A DNA stretch of 64,000 bases. Source: Phellopilus nigrolimitatus. Its lineage: Eukaryota > Basidiomycota > Agaricomycetes > Hymenochaetales > Hymenochaetaceae. This document shows, piece by piece, positions 34,471-45,484 of this stretch; the first letter of the stretch is position 1; each line of letters starts with the position of its first letter. The notes beneath the pieces are model-generated. The model was not told the DNA's origin. It was given only the letters and a program-made list of their open reading frames with translations, and ran no database searches. The stretch covers positions 46,285-110,284 of the forward strand of contig JAJOHG010000089.1 in NCBI GenBank assembly GCA_021029095.1. The letters are read 5' to 3'. The position numbers and the translations under genes are program-made.

Positions 34471-34959
34471 ATAGCAGATTCGAAGAGATAATCTGGAAAG
34501 GAACAGTTAATTTTGACATGTCTTCAGTGTTTAACTTATCACGAGAGCTTTACTCACCTAAAGGCTTCGTGCCCTGCCTGAATTGCGGGTTCGAAAGGTA
34601 AGAAAGAGCGAGAAATGACGGACAAGCAGATGCGTTCACCGTGCACTAATGGTTTTGGCAGCGAGCTATCAAATACCCGGTTGATTTGTAAGCCAATTGT
34701 TACGATCTGCGGATGATCTGTGCATCCGCAGATAGCCATCCGCGGATAACTCTATCCGCGGTACAGATACGGATTTACGCGGATGGATGCCATGCTAGTC
34801 CCTAGGAGGGGGTTGTATTATTTGATTGTATGTGAGATTAAAATAAACAAGAGTTGCCGCTTGCAAGGAGCAAGCGGCACGTATTAACTACGAAAGGGGG
34901 AGGGGGAAGGTGTGCGGAAGGCCAGAGTAACCAAGCACGCCGCGCCCGCGAAAGAGAGA

Positions 34960-35220
34960 AGGATTGCGCACCCGTAGGTAACGTAAGGCTCGACGGGATG
35001 GATCATCTGCTGCGTCGCCTTCGTGACCTTTACGAAAACACGATTATTGATCTGGAACAGGAGCTGCAGGATATTACGCGGCTTCGGTGCGATTTCGTTG
35101 ATACCGCGGATACGGACAACGAAGTACACTTTCGGCTCTGCCGGGACGTAGAAGTCGCCCGCAGCGCGGGCCGCGCGGTTCAGGCGCGATCGGTATGCGA
35201 CAGGAAGACAGACGAGGGCG
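34960..35220 (-). pseudogene. RPL7: Ribosomal protein L7 (uL30) gene fragment
   Basis: The minus strand reads [20 protein letters not shown], then [31 protein letters not shown] and VEPYVTYG. This matches the central beta-alpha core of eukaryotic 60S ribosomal protein L7. Two or more residues of the LLRLLQINNG motif are missing, and the sequence after VEPYVTYG (normally YPNLKSV) is absent. No start or stop belongs to it. It lies 156 bp from the end of the hAT element and about 30 bp from an RPSA-like fragment of the other strand. Confidence 0.75.
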
Positions 35221-35239
35221 ATGTGCACGGTGGAGGTGA

Positions 35240-35300
35240 CCTCGCGCGCTCGTTCAAGGAGCCGCGGCTGCTCGTCGTGACGGATTCGTGTGTCGACGCG
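35240..35300 (+). pseudogene. Possible RPSA (uS2) gene fragment
   Basis: The plus strand reads [19 protein letters not shown], then TAG where the family has Gln in DAQA. It is the same motif as at 32,850-32,900 inside the long-TIR element, with few nucleotide differences, so the two share an origin. It is sandwiched between RPL7 and BAR fragments of the minus strand. Confidence 0.45.
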
Positions 35301-35309
35301 TAGGCGCGC

Positions 35310-36040
35310 ACGCGATTATGGCGGAGAGCACCTCTGCAGTGGACGCACGGTATGCGAGCCGAGCCGAGACGAGCTCGCTCGGATTCTTCAAGGGTTCAAT
35401 CTGCATAATGGCATATTCAGTCCGGCATCGAGCGCGAAGGCGTACCATCGATTGAATCGAGCTTGTACGCGCATTCTCAGACGGTCGCAACCTCCGTCTT
35501 CTGCATGAGGTCGTCCTCGGCGTTCTTGACTTCGAGCCGTGATTGCTCCTGCCTCGCGGGGCCGCGGTCTTGAACGCCTGCCTCGCCGTGTCGAGTTCGA
35601 ACCGCGATGCGGAGGCCGCCTGCCACATCTTGAGCGTGCCCGCGATCAAGTTGATGAGCCTCGCCTTCCAGAGACGCAGGAAGTGCATGCGGATCGTCCT
35701 GTCTTGCGTGAGACGCGCATCTTTCAAGCAGACTAAGATAAGAAAGAAAAGAGAGGAGAGAGATGTAAAGAACACGCACCCTATCCCAGACGGCCGCTTG
35801 GTATATCGTCGTCTTCTCATCGGGCCCGGTGCTCGTGCTTTGCAGCGTCTGCGCCGTGGTCGTCACTGCACGACCGAGCGCATGCGGAAGCGTCTTGTGC
35901 TGCACGGGCTCCGGCGCGACGGGCGCGGGTGCAGGGAGATTAGTTTGAGGTTCATCGCGGCGAAGTTGGTGAGCCCGTGCCCGATCGTCGTCGACAGCTG
36001 TGTTAGCGACTCCTGAACATATAAATAAATATAGACGCAA
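35310..36040 (-). pseudogene. BAR-domain protein (Gvp36/endophilin-like) gene fragment
   Basis: The minus strand reads NLKLIS, PHALGRAVTTTAQTLQSTST and a frame ending YQAAVWDRV. An intron follows (about 35,725-35,790), then TIRMHFLRLWKARLINLIAG, MWQAASASRFELDTARQAFK, a one-base shift, NAEDDLMQKTEVA, and finally IEPLKNPSELVSARLAYRAS. This order matches the membrane-curving BAR domain of fungal Gvp36-like proteins (NAEDDFV..., LxxLVxAQLAYH). At least one frameshift and a gap interrupt it. A related piece may extend to about 36,170. The intron is kept. Confidence 0.6.
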
Positions 36041-36819
36041 GAAATTTAGTTATATATGATCCCGCTGGGTATTTGAACGCTTACCTTGAGCCATCTACGG
36101 CCCTGGGTGTCGTGAATGACGTTGATGAGCAAGTCGAACCCAGTGACTCTGAGTGAGCACGCATGTTCAACCGTGCGAAAGTTGTGCCGAACCGCGCAAG
36201 CGCTCGTAAGCGCTCGCGGCTTTCGTTTTTTACATTTCAACGACGCAACGGATTGTTTTGTCGTCGCGTAATTACATTTAAGAAGTGAATTTGTATCCTT
36301 AAAAAAATATTTAATGTTTGAGAGACTCGCGATGTTGATGAATACAGCATTTAGTTAACGAGCAAAGGGGATTTAGCTCCCTTTTCACCAAAACAATTGT
36401 CGACCTCGATCGGCTGGGCCGAACGAGCTCAACTTTCGTGTCATATGTCTTCAACGTGTTTAGAAACCTTTTATATACTTAGATTACTGATTGAGGGGCT
36501 CGAATATGAAGATCTAGGAAACATATACGTTCAAAACTGAAGATCGGTTTGCTTTCTTTGCAACTCACACGGGCCTACTGGTTCGAAGCCTTCACATCGT
36601 TTCATAGGCTGCAACTGCCTAGCTTTTAAACAGCTCAGAATTTTCTTATATGATATCAGTATACTATATAAGCTTGCAGGAGTAGTATCTGAGTGGTTAG
36701 GTGCTTTAGCAGATGTAGGATAAATCAACCAGGTCCGAAAATGCTGCATACAGTGTATCATGTACTGTAAGCTATAATACACAAGATGTAGGCTTTATTA
36801 GGTGCTTGAATTTCCAATA

Positions 36820-37660
36820 GAGTGTTTTCAAAGCTGATGGAAAATGCGTTTTATATTACACAAATGCAACTTACGTTTTTCATTAGCTCTAAGCGAGCTG
36901 CAGGCTGCCGAAATTGCCGAAGCCTCTCGGCATCAAGAGTGCCGGAGACGTGACGAAGGCTCTTATCTACAGGTGGGTGTAAAATGATGTTGATCGACAT
37001 GGGAATCCTGAAAAGGAAATTGAGACTCAGCACCGTAGATAACACTGTCTTTCATGCCCAAAACTCGACTTAACTTGCAAAACAAAAACATTCTGTTGGC
37101 AGCATGTAATCTTACTTTCTCCAATCTCAAGCTGCCATAGAGAAAAAAAGAATAATAGACAGGTTCAAGAGTATGTTTCTTTTTTCGGATATCCGTACGC
37201 GGACTTAAGAAGTCAGAGCTTCATCAGTCACAGTAAGGTCACAACGGCTACAACCGAAGTGTGCGTTTACACATGATGTGCCGAAGGCATGCCGAGTGAA
37301 CTTAGAATTAAAGTTTCCATCAGCGATCGTGTCATTTTCCGCTACAGGTGGCGCCAAAAAGTGTTGACGCACCCCCAAAAAAGGAAAGCGATTCGCATCC
37401 GCCATCCTGGGCACTTTTTCTCCTTAGTTCCTTCGTATATACAGCATGTTTACTTGCTGTATGCATGACACAGCTTTTCCGGCGCTCAGACATTTTTTGT
37501 GGATGTATCTAGTGTGTGTAACTGGACGAGACAGCCAAGCGACAGCGTGATGTGCGCGTCTCACAGGCAGATGTGAATCACCTTCCCTTTTTGGGGGTGC
37601 GTCAACACTTTTTGGCGCCACCTGTAGCAAAAGCATTTTCCATCAGCTTTGAAAACACTC
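36820..37660. mobile_element. MITE with TIR GAGTGTTTTCAAAGCTGATG, TA-flanked
   Basis: A 28-bp inverted repeat starts GAGTGTTTTCAAAGCTGATG at the left end and is complemented at 37,633-37,660. TA flanks both ends. It contains the nested element 37,345-37,624. There is no transposase. Confidence 0.85.
37345..37624. mobile_element. Nested 280-bp MITE, TIR CAGGTGGCGCCAAAAAGTGT
   Basis: Inverted repeats of about 45 bp start CAGGTGGCGCCAAAAAGTGT, with TA on both sides. It lies inside the right part of the MITE 36,820-37,660, so it inserted later. It resembles the element at 22,123-22,393. Confidence 0.85.
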
Positions 37661-38077
37661 TAATATCGAAGAACTATATAATAGAAACCTAGAATAAATA
37701 CTTAAAATGCTTCGGGTACGCTGTAAATAGCACTACAAAGGCAACACTGAGAGAAAAACGATATTTGCACTGTTAGGTTAATAACTCAATATATAGCATT
37801 TTTAGACATCCAATTCTTGCTGAAAAGAAAGATTATATGAACTATAATTATAGAGTAAAATTATAGTAGTTTATAATTAAGAGGGTGGAGCGTTACAGCT
37901 ATATTTTGTAGCTGTGGCGAGCCCATCAATATAGTTTGATCCAAAACATACCTCATTTGAACGAATGTGATGACCTATTTCGGTAAGTCACCAGTGACAT
38001 GTTGACTTTCGTGCTCGTCGCAATTGTGCTCATCGTGCTCATCGTGCTCCTCGTGCTCGTGCTCCTCGCATCCTCCA

Positions 38078-38660
38078 CGTCAAGTTCATGCGCTGCTCGA
38101 GCTGTGTTCCCAAGGACAAGACCATCAAGCGACTTATCGTGCGCGTCTGCGACATCCCCGAGGCACATTGACTGCTCGTACATCAAGATCGCCTACCTCC
38201 GTCTTGTGTTCCTTTCCAGCACCGGTCTTTCCGCCTCGCACCTCTCAACAGCCTCCATGCTATGTTCTGGCGCTACTCGAACTGCTCGCGCTGCATCTCC
38301 GAGGACAAGACCGTCTGGCCGTAGTCGACTCTGACGTCTCTGAGGCGTCAGTCTATCAGGGTAAGTTGAATCTTTCATTTCGAGGATTCTCCGCCTGATG
38401 ATTTGGGCGGAATACGTGATTCCGAATCTTTACAGTCGCCTGCTGTGTCTCGTGTGCCATTCACTCGCATGGTGCGTCACATATCTTTTTTATTCACTTT
38501 TTTACGCTGACTCCTTTGTCCACAGTTGTGCATGTCCGTTCGCGCGAAGGCCGCCGCAACCGTGCCCCGCCCCCTCATGTGCGTTACAGGGACGGCAAAA
38601 AGGTCAAACCTGGCCGTCACTGCTGCTGCCGCTGCCAAAGTTGCTTCTTGGTTACCTCGA
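38078..38660 (+). pseudogene. RPS26: Ribosomal protein S26 (eS26) pseudogene with a repeated N-terminal piece
   Basis: Two versions of the N-terminal segment occur in tandem: FMRCSSCVPKDKTIKRLIVR (38,078-38,170) and FWRYSNCSRCISEDKTV (38,262-38,320). The second continues, after in-frame damage, to DVSEASVYQ. After an intron, [13 protein letters not shown] (about 38,409-38,470), and after another, [20 protein letters not shown] (38,523-38,582). The Ala-rich end is recognisable one frame away (38,600-38,650). In-frame stops and a frameshift inactivate it. Intron positions are preserved, so it is not a processed copy. The family is a small zinc-binding 40S protein. Confidence 0.75.
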
Positions 38661-39639
38661 CTTCCAGCTGTTTATTCGTACCTTGCTTTCGCTTTGATCG
38701 ATCCGCCCCTCGTGAGTGCTTTTTTGTGAATGCACGAGTTGGCATTGCCAATCTCTGACTGCTCGGCAGGGTCGAGTGAACATTCGTGCTAGCAAGACGT
38801 AGCGGGATAGCCAAGGAATGTGAGGGCGGAAGGTGGATAGGAAGCACGGAAATGCGGCACGATGCGCCGCATGCCGCGAACGGGCGAGCGAGCGCCCCGG
38901 GGTACATAGCGCAGGAAGCGAGTGAACGGATGGACCCGAAATGACGCACAGGACAGGAAAGCAGGCGGGCGATCGGCGAAAGGAGCCGCTCCGCCTTTTT
39001 TTTTCTTTCCTGCCTAATTGTCGCTCCTCGACCGCTCCCCTAAGTCATTTCTCAAAGTAAAAAAAAGTATACTCTTTCATTTTAGTTACGTCCAGTAGTT
39101 AACCCATAGTGTACAAAAAAAATGAAGTAAAAAAAAGGTTGACATTGAAAACAGTGAACACGAGGGCGGGCGACGATTAGCTCGAGGGCGGGTGACGATG
39201 AGCGGAGCGGCGGGCAGCGGCGCTCATTTAAATTTAAACTACGTATTAAGAAACGTGCGGCAGTGCACACGTTTGGCATAGGCCAAGGCCGAGGCTCCCT
39301 GTCAGATATTTGATGGGCTGAAAAGTCTAATACTAAAGAAGCAGATTTCAATATTCAAAAGTAAAAAATTCTCTGCCAGGCATATACAATTAATATTACC
39401 CAATTCTGTATTATAAAGTAATTTAATTAGCTAATACTGCCTGATAAAGCACAAGCAGCTGGTATACCTTTTATTCAATGCCTGTAGCATGGCTGATTCA
39501 AAGTTAACCAGATACAGCTGGGTTTCATACACTTTGTGAAAGCAGGTGTTTGCTGGTTGGGAATGAATCAGTTGACTGGCAGCCATGCCTTTGTTAAGCC
39601 TTTCTTGTATGAACAAAGACAAAAGGAGAGTTAAAGCAT
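38661..39639. other. Intergenic, nothing recognised
   Basis: No gene. A short string at 39,304-39,345 (IFDGLKSLILKK) is weakly reminiscent of a hAT transposase segment but is too short to call. Confidence 0.3.
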
Positions 39640-41260
39640 ACTGTTTGGAGAAAGGCATGACAAAGTTAAAAAACGATTTGGATAAAAGTTTTCAAAAGTG
39701 TTAAACTGTATTGCATGGAGAAAGCCACAAGTAAATAAAACATCTATTAGACTCACCATGGGGGAGGGGGTTCTAAGTGGATGCCCACAGTGTCAAGGAG
39801 ACTGCCTTCTTTTTAAGCCATTTAGTCAGATAGTTGTGTCTGTAAGTGGTGTTGCCAGCATCTCTGATGGCCTCTAATAAGATAACGATGAGGTTGTCGG
39901 TTTCAGAGACTTTCCAGCCGAGGTGGATGAAGCAAAGCCGGCTGATGTCAGACTTCTGCTATGCCAGAGCCCCACGGCTCCGCAGATCAGGAGTAATGCT
40001 ATGCGAAACCACACGATGTCTGCACTATGATCAGAAAAGAAGGTCTCAAAGCAAAATAAAAAGTTGAAGTACACTGTTTGGAGAAAGGCATAACAAAGTT
40101 AGAAAGGCTTAACAAGGGCATGTTTTGGTCAAAGCACCCCTTTGTTAGGCCTTTCTTGTATGGACAAAGACAAAAGGAAAGTTAAAGCATACTGTTTGGA
40201 GAAAGGCATGACAAAGTTAAAAAACGATTTGGATAAAAGTTTTCAAAAGTGTTAAACTGTATTGCATGGAGAAAGCCACAAGTAAATAAAACAACTATTC
40301 AACTCACTGTGGGGAGATTCTAAGTGGATGCCCGAAGTGCGAGCTACTCATTTCTATGCAAGAGTCCACCACATTCATTGACCCAGATATACAAGGTATG
40401 GCTCTCTAGAGGAGATCTTGAGGAGTGTCCTTCTCCCTCTTCAAGAGCAAAGGTGAAGCAGGCTTTAGAGGCCATCAGAGATGCTGGCAACACCACTTAC
40501 AGACACAATTATTTGACTAAATGGCTTAAAAAGAAGGCAGTCTCCTTGACACTGTGGGCATCCACTTAGAACCCCCTCCCCCATGGTGAGTCTAATAGAT
40601 GTTTTATTTACTTGTGGCTTTCTTCATGCAATACAGTTTAACACTTTTGAAAACTTTTATCCAAATCGTTTTTTAACTTTGTCATGCCTTTCTCCAAACA
40701 GTATGCTTTAACTTTCCTTTTGTCTTTGTTCATACAAGAAAGGCCTAACAAAGGGGTGCTTTGACCAAAACATGCCCTTGTTAAGCCTTTCTAACTTTGT
40801 TATGCCTTTCTCCAAACAGTGTACTTTAACTTTTTATTTTGCTTTGAGACCTTCTTTTCTGATCATAGTGTGGACATCGTGTGGTTTCGCATAGCATTAC
40901 TCCTGATCTGCGGAGCCGCAGGGCTCTGGCATAGCAGAAGTCTGACATCAGCCGGCTTTGCTTCATCCACCTCGACTGGAAAGTCTCTGAAACCGACAAC
41001 CTCATCGTTATCTTATTAGAGGCCATCAGAGATGCTGGCAACACCACTTACAGACACAACTATCTGACTAAATGGCTTAAAAAGAAGGCAGTCTCCTTGA
41101 CACTGTGGGCATCCACTTAGAACCCCCTCCCCCATGGTGAGTCTAATAGATGTTTTATTTACTTGTGGCTTTCTCCATGCAATACAGTTTAACACTTTTG
41201 AAAACTTTTATCCAAATCGTTTGTTAACTTTGTCATGCCTTTCTCCAAACAGTATACACT
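39640..41260. repeat. 1.6-kb imperfect palindrome made of MITE ends and a duplicated insert
   Basis: The arms 39,640-40,345 and 40,555-41,260 are near-identical inverted copies around a centre at about 40,450. Each arm carries GGCATGACAAAGTTAAAAAA, the TGGATGCCCACAGTG end and an internal 0.2-kb segment (39,846-40,067, mirrored at 40,826-41,047). The roughly 0.2-kb centre repeats part of the same insert. The end sequences match those of the 0.42-kb MITEs at 42,952 and 44,876, so the palindrome is a composite of that family. Confidence 0.8.
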
Positions 41261-42083
41261 GTGGGCATCCACTTAGAATCCCCCCATGGTGAGTTGAATA
41301 GGTGTTTTATTATTTTCAGGATTCTGTTGTGCCATAATATTTTCCTTTATGAATTGAATAAATTGTTTTGGAATTTATAATTAGATTTGCATTCATCCAT
41401 GTGAAAGATTTGTAAATATTCATGTTAAAAAAGCCTTATGAAATTTTAAGAAACTTCACAATCTGATGCCCCATGAAAGGAAATAATTACTGTCCAATTA
41501 ATCTTCATTTAAGTTAGAAAAGTACATGCTTATCAAGTTTCAAACATCAGACAATATTAAGATAAACTTTTATGTTGTTATCTTCACCCTTTAATCAGCA
41601 GAATAAATAAGATTTTGTAGAACACATATAGGCTAAGTTTTCTTTAACATCATACTCATGAAATAGTTTTCCTTTATAGTGTTAGCAAATGTTAGATAAA
41701 GTGTAAACGAACTATGTGTTTCTTATAGATATTTCATATCACGAATGCCATGCCGCGGTGCATGCCCACTGGCAGGGCGCGCCGAGGATCGCAACTGACA
41801 TACATATTGGGACAAGAACTGACAGAGAAACTCCTTTGGGCACTGGAGACAATGGGAAAGTGACAAAGAGTCAAACAGATTTTGGCTGGCAAACACGACG
41901 AAAAGTGAGGACACACCAATAAACAATAGTTTTGGGTACATTCCGAACAAGCCCAGTAATATCACACTTTGTTTATCTGCTGGATGTCTCACAGGAATGA
42001 AATTGTAGTTTAAAGCAGCATGCTTTATACACGGCGAATCGGAAAGATATCAATGTCGTAAAGATTGCCTATCATGTAAAACG
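41261..42083. other. AT-rich stretch with one small unrecognised ORF
   Basis: Mostly AT-rich. The ORF 41,716-41,922 (plus; HECHAAVHAHWQGAPRI) is not recognised and may be chance. Confidence 0.3.
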
Positions 42084-43985
42084 TCATAGCTCTTCTGACA
42101 TCTCCCTATGTAAGGTGTCATCTCTGTTTTCTGTGCCATCAAAAGCTGTCTTGTCCAATTCATCCTGAATCCGTGCTTCCCCTAAAGCTTTCCCAAGAGC
42201 AAGTGCTAAATGGACAGGTACCGCATTGCCTATTTGTTTCAATTGCTGACACAATGCTCAAAGTTAGTCTAGTAAGTGTTCAATGAGATGAAGAACGTGC
42301 TAACGTCTTTCACAATTTGTGTTGCTATCGTCTTAAAGGACAGAAACCTGTACTTGTCAGGAAATCCTTGTGCATGAGCATACTCCCTGACTGTCAGAGG
42401 TCGCTTTTGCTATCATCCAGTCAATCTAAAGAAATGAAAGTCCTCCAATTAATTTACTTACTGTTGGATGAAGAACTGTGCCCTTAGTGCCTGGTGATAT
42501 CGTTGTCATTGTTGTTTTGAATTGACTATCTGCATCAAGGCGGATGAAGCAGTCTGGAAGTTCTTCAGAGAAATGGATCATGGTGACGGCAGTTATAAAC
42601 AGCAGTCTGACCTTTTGTCTCATTTAGCTCTACACCAGACACCTTCTTTCCTGAACTGTGGAGTGGTATATCAACAGTCCTGTATGTGAGTCCAATGGTT
42701 CAGTACTAGCAACTCATGGCTTACCTGTTGATAACTGCAGCTTCACCACCAAGTAGAGATGTGACAGCCACAAAGGAAGGGATGTCGGTGGTCTCCAGAA
42801 GACCCTGCCTCATCATGTTTTACAAGCCTACAAAGGAGATGAGTAGTAATCCTAGAGCTGCAAAACCTTCAACTGACCATGACCAATGAAAAGGAGACTG
42901 GGCATATTGTTGTTCATATTATTTTGGTGAAAATGACAGTGAACAGGCTTACACTGCGGGCATCCACTTAGAATCCCCCTATGGTGAGTTTTATTTAATT
43001 GTGGCTTTCTCCACATGTTATAGTTTAACACTTCTGGACACTTTTATCCAAATCACTTTTTAACTTTCTTATGCCTTCCTCCAAACAGTTTACTTTAACT
43101 TTCTTTTTGCCTTTGTCCACACAAGAAAGGCTTAACAAGGTCATGTTTTTGTCATGTTTTTGTCAAAGCACCCCTTTAATAGGCCTTTTTTGTGTGGACA
43201 AAGGCAAAAAGAAAGTTAAAGTATATCATTTGGAGAAAGGCATAACAAAGTTAAAAAATGATTTGGATAAAAGTGTCCAAAAGTGTTAAACTATAATGTG
43301 TGGAGAAAGTCACAATTAAATAAAACATCTAATTGACTCACCATGGGGGGATTATAAGTGGATGCCCACAGTGTCATCTATTTTCCCCATTTGATATTTT
43401 TGGGGGTTTTCATTGTGTATGACAAATGGTATGTCAGACATGCAGATATTTTTTAGGCCCTCTGTCATGTCAAGACGATTGTCTGCAACAATCATAGTCC
43501 TGTAAAATAACCCCTGAGCAATACTGCCAACAGTAGGAGTCAGGAATGGAGTATCATGGGTCTCAGAGGCAGCCTGGCTTTTCATCTTCAGTCCATCCAA
43601 ATGCCTTTCACCTGTAAGAGGGATATGGTCACTGAATAGCAGGCGCATAGAAATAACAAAGGACCTTTCAATCTCTTAATGTGTTTGAGGTTTTCCTTGA
43701 CCTCTGCTTCCTAGATAATACAACCAAAGATATTGAAGGATGAAGGGCAACAATATAGATAAGATCTTACATCTAGTATGAAGTCATCAATACTAGTAGT
43801 CAAAGCCCTTCCTAGAATACTAGCGGCATAGACAGCAATTTCCATGTCATGATAGCCTTTGGATGCAAGAAAACTGGAGATCTCTTCATGAGTAGAATTT
43901 TTGCTTCCTTGATATGCAGTCTTGATCCAAATTTCCCTAAACATAGATCAGCATAAAGAAATCGACAGAAATCAGACAGACGCCC
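42084..43985 (-). pseudogene. C-terminal part of a DNMT1-like cytosine-5 DNA methyltransferase gene
   Basis: The last exons carry KRPLTVREYAHAQGFPDKYR (motif IX region) and QQLKQIGNAVPVHLALALGK (motif X), diagnostic of cytosine-5 DNA methyltransferases, and end near 42,084. Upstream on the same strand are LDADSQFKTTMTTISPGTKG (about 42,490) and, beyond the inserted MITE 42,952-43,373, segments resembling the pre-catalytic region (WIKTAYQGSKNSTHEEISSF, about 43,850-43,925). The catalytic Cys motif (PCQ) and ENV motif were not found, so the core is deleted or decayed. A matching N-terminal piece lies on the opposite strand at 44,430-45,484. Confidence 0.7.
42952..43373. mobile_element. 0.42-kb MITE, TIR CACTGCGGGCATCCACTTAG
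   Basis: About 180-bp inverted arms start CACTGCGGGCATCCACTTAG and end CTAAGTGGATGCCCACAGTG-like. The whole element can fold back on itself. It interrupts the methyltransferase remnant. The target duplication is unclear (TTA and TCA). Confidence 0.8.
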
Positions 43986-44244
43986 AAAGTTGGGCATGCC
44001 CAAGCTTTCCTAAGCAATATGGGCTGTAAGCAATAGGTTAGTTATTCAATTCATGCTGGTGACATAAATTAAATAAATTGGAATTTTGGGCACACCCAAA
44101 GTTGGGCATGCCCAAGCTTTCCCAAGCAATATGGGTGTGCCCATCAGCCATGGGATTCACATAAGCAATCAGGACCTATTAGGTGGAACCCTCTTATGGG
44201 TCGGTCCTACCTAATAGGTCCTTGGTAAGGGGGTGCCTGAAGTG
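43986..44244 (+). mobile_element. Single arm of the CACTTCAGGCACCCCC foldback element
   Basis: It ends ...AAGGGGGTGCCTGAAGTG at 44,244 and contains GGGCATGCCCAAG repeats. Bases 44,026-44,093 are an exact inverted match (68 of 68) to 45,485-45,552. The opposite arm is missing on this side. Confidence 0.75.
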
Positions 44245-44429
44245 CACTTGTCAAGGCAAGTTGAAGTTGGTTAGACGTGTTTGCCACTGAGCGTGCGGCT
44301 ATGGCGGAGTTCCAAACTGTGTTTGGTCGATATCAATTCGACGCCCGCTTGCCTCATACACTGTAATTGCCTGCTTCGCCTTGGCTGTGATAGCGTGCCA
44401 ACTTGTATAAACTTGTACTCGATTCAATG

Positions 44430-45484
44430 ATGCCGACTACAAGATCTGCCGGTTGTGTTGGGAACTCAAAAAAAGCACGCTCGACGCTTCACGTAAACGT
44501 ATTCGAAACTCTATTGATTTCCGATCGAAGAAAGTGAAACACTCAGCCACTTCGCCATCATTGAACTATGTCTCTGCTAGTGGTGAATTCGACTCTGTCT
44601 CCAGGAACGCTGGACGTCCGTCTTCGCGTGTTCTCTCGTTTGGTAATGCCGAAGGTGTGTTTTATTGTTTATGCTCTGCTAGACATCTTTTCATGGATTT
44701 CATACAAACCTCAGAATACTACCAATTCGAGGATGATGAATTGCTCGAGGAAGATATTCTATTTGCCGAGGAAGCCATACCCAATAACCCTTCTAACAGC
44801 TCCGACAATGATAGTGACCCGGTGCGGGTCCTGTCAGAGCATGTTATTTATGATCTGATCTCTGGCACTGCGGGCATCCACTTAGAATCCCCCCATGGTG
44901 AGTTGATTAGTTGTTTTATTTGATTGTGGCTTTCTCCACACATTATAGTTTACCCCTTTTGGACACTTTTATCCAAATCACTTTTTAACTTTCTTATGCC
45001 TTTCTCCAAGCAGTATATTTTAACTTTCTTTTCCCCTTTGTCCATACAAGAAAGGCTTATCAAAGGGATGCTTTGACGAAAACATGCCTTTGTTAAGCCT
45101 TTTTTGTGTGGACAAAGGGGAAAAGAAAGTTAAAGTATATTATTTGGAGAAAGGCATATCAAGGTTAAAAAACAATTTGGATAAAAGTGTCCAAAAGTGT
45201 TAAACTATAATGTGTGGAGAAAGCCACAATTGAATAAAACAACTAGTTGACTCACCATGGGGGGATTCTAAGTGGATGCCCACAGTATGGGCTCCTCCTG
45301 TCGTTGCCGCCTCATGAGTGTGCTTATAGCGCCTTTGGCCGTGCTCGACCAAAACTTGTAGATGGACTTGCAGAGGTTGATACGGACGGCGACGTCAAAG
45401 ATTTGGACATCAGCAGGCAACACATAAGGCTAGAGGAAAATTCTAGAGATATGGCTTGATACTGAAAAATACGTTGAACCGTGC
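44430..45484 (+). pseudogene. N-terminal part of a DNMT1-like methyltransferase gene (RFTS region)
   Basis: The plus strand reads a basic stretch KRIRNSIDFRSKKVKHS, then an acidic FEDDELLEEDILFAEEA, then DPVRVLSEHVIYDLISG, which resembles the start of the replication-foci-targeting domain of basidiomycete DNMT1-like enzymes (PVRVLxDFxIYDL). The 0.41-kb MITE at 44,876-45,287 interrupts it. Weakly similar sequence follows (VDTDGDVKDLDISRQHI) to 45,484, with stops. It points away from the catalytic half on the minus strand at 42,084-43,985. Naming depends on the motif and on the neighbouring catalytic half. Confidence 0.45.
44876..45287. mobile_element. 0.41-kb MITE, second copy, TIR CACTGCGGGCATCCACTTAG
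   Basis: Same family and structure as 42,952-43,373. It inserted at the end of the VIYDLISG segment of the N-terminal methyltransferase fragment. No clear target duplication. Confidence 0.8.

Larger units (their letters stand above)
25483..34804 (+). mobile_element. hAT-family DNA transposon, interrupted by two nested insertions
   Basis: Ends are a perfect 15-bp inverted repeat, TAGGGACTAGCATGG (25,483) and its complement ending at 34,804. Just inside both ends are several copies of ATCCGYGGATA, the kind of subterminal motif bound by hAT transposases. The element carries one transposase gene on the plus strand and is broken by a MITE at 26,619-27,295 and a long-TIR element at 29,398-33,831. 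Without these it would be about 4.2 kb. Flanking 8-mers (ACTCAGTG and GGAGGGGG) do not match, so no target duplication can be shown. Confidence 0.85.

Noticed and set aside
25475..34812. Target-site duplication for the hAT element
   Set aside because: Flanking 8-mers do not match, so none is claimed.
34855..34890. Helitron 3' terminus (GCCGCTTGC hairpin then CTAC)
   Set aside because: The terminal tetranucleotide is not CTRR, and no matching 5' TC end or Rep/helicase sequence was found.
39304..39345. Second hAT transposase remnant
   Set aside because: The similarity is only about a dozen residues.
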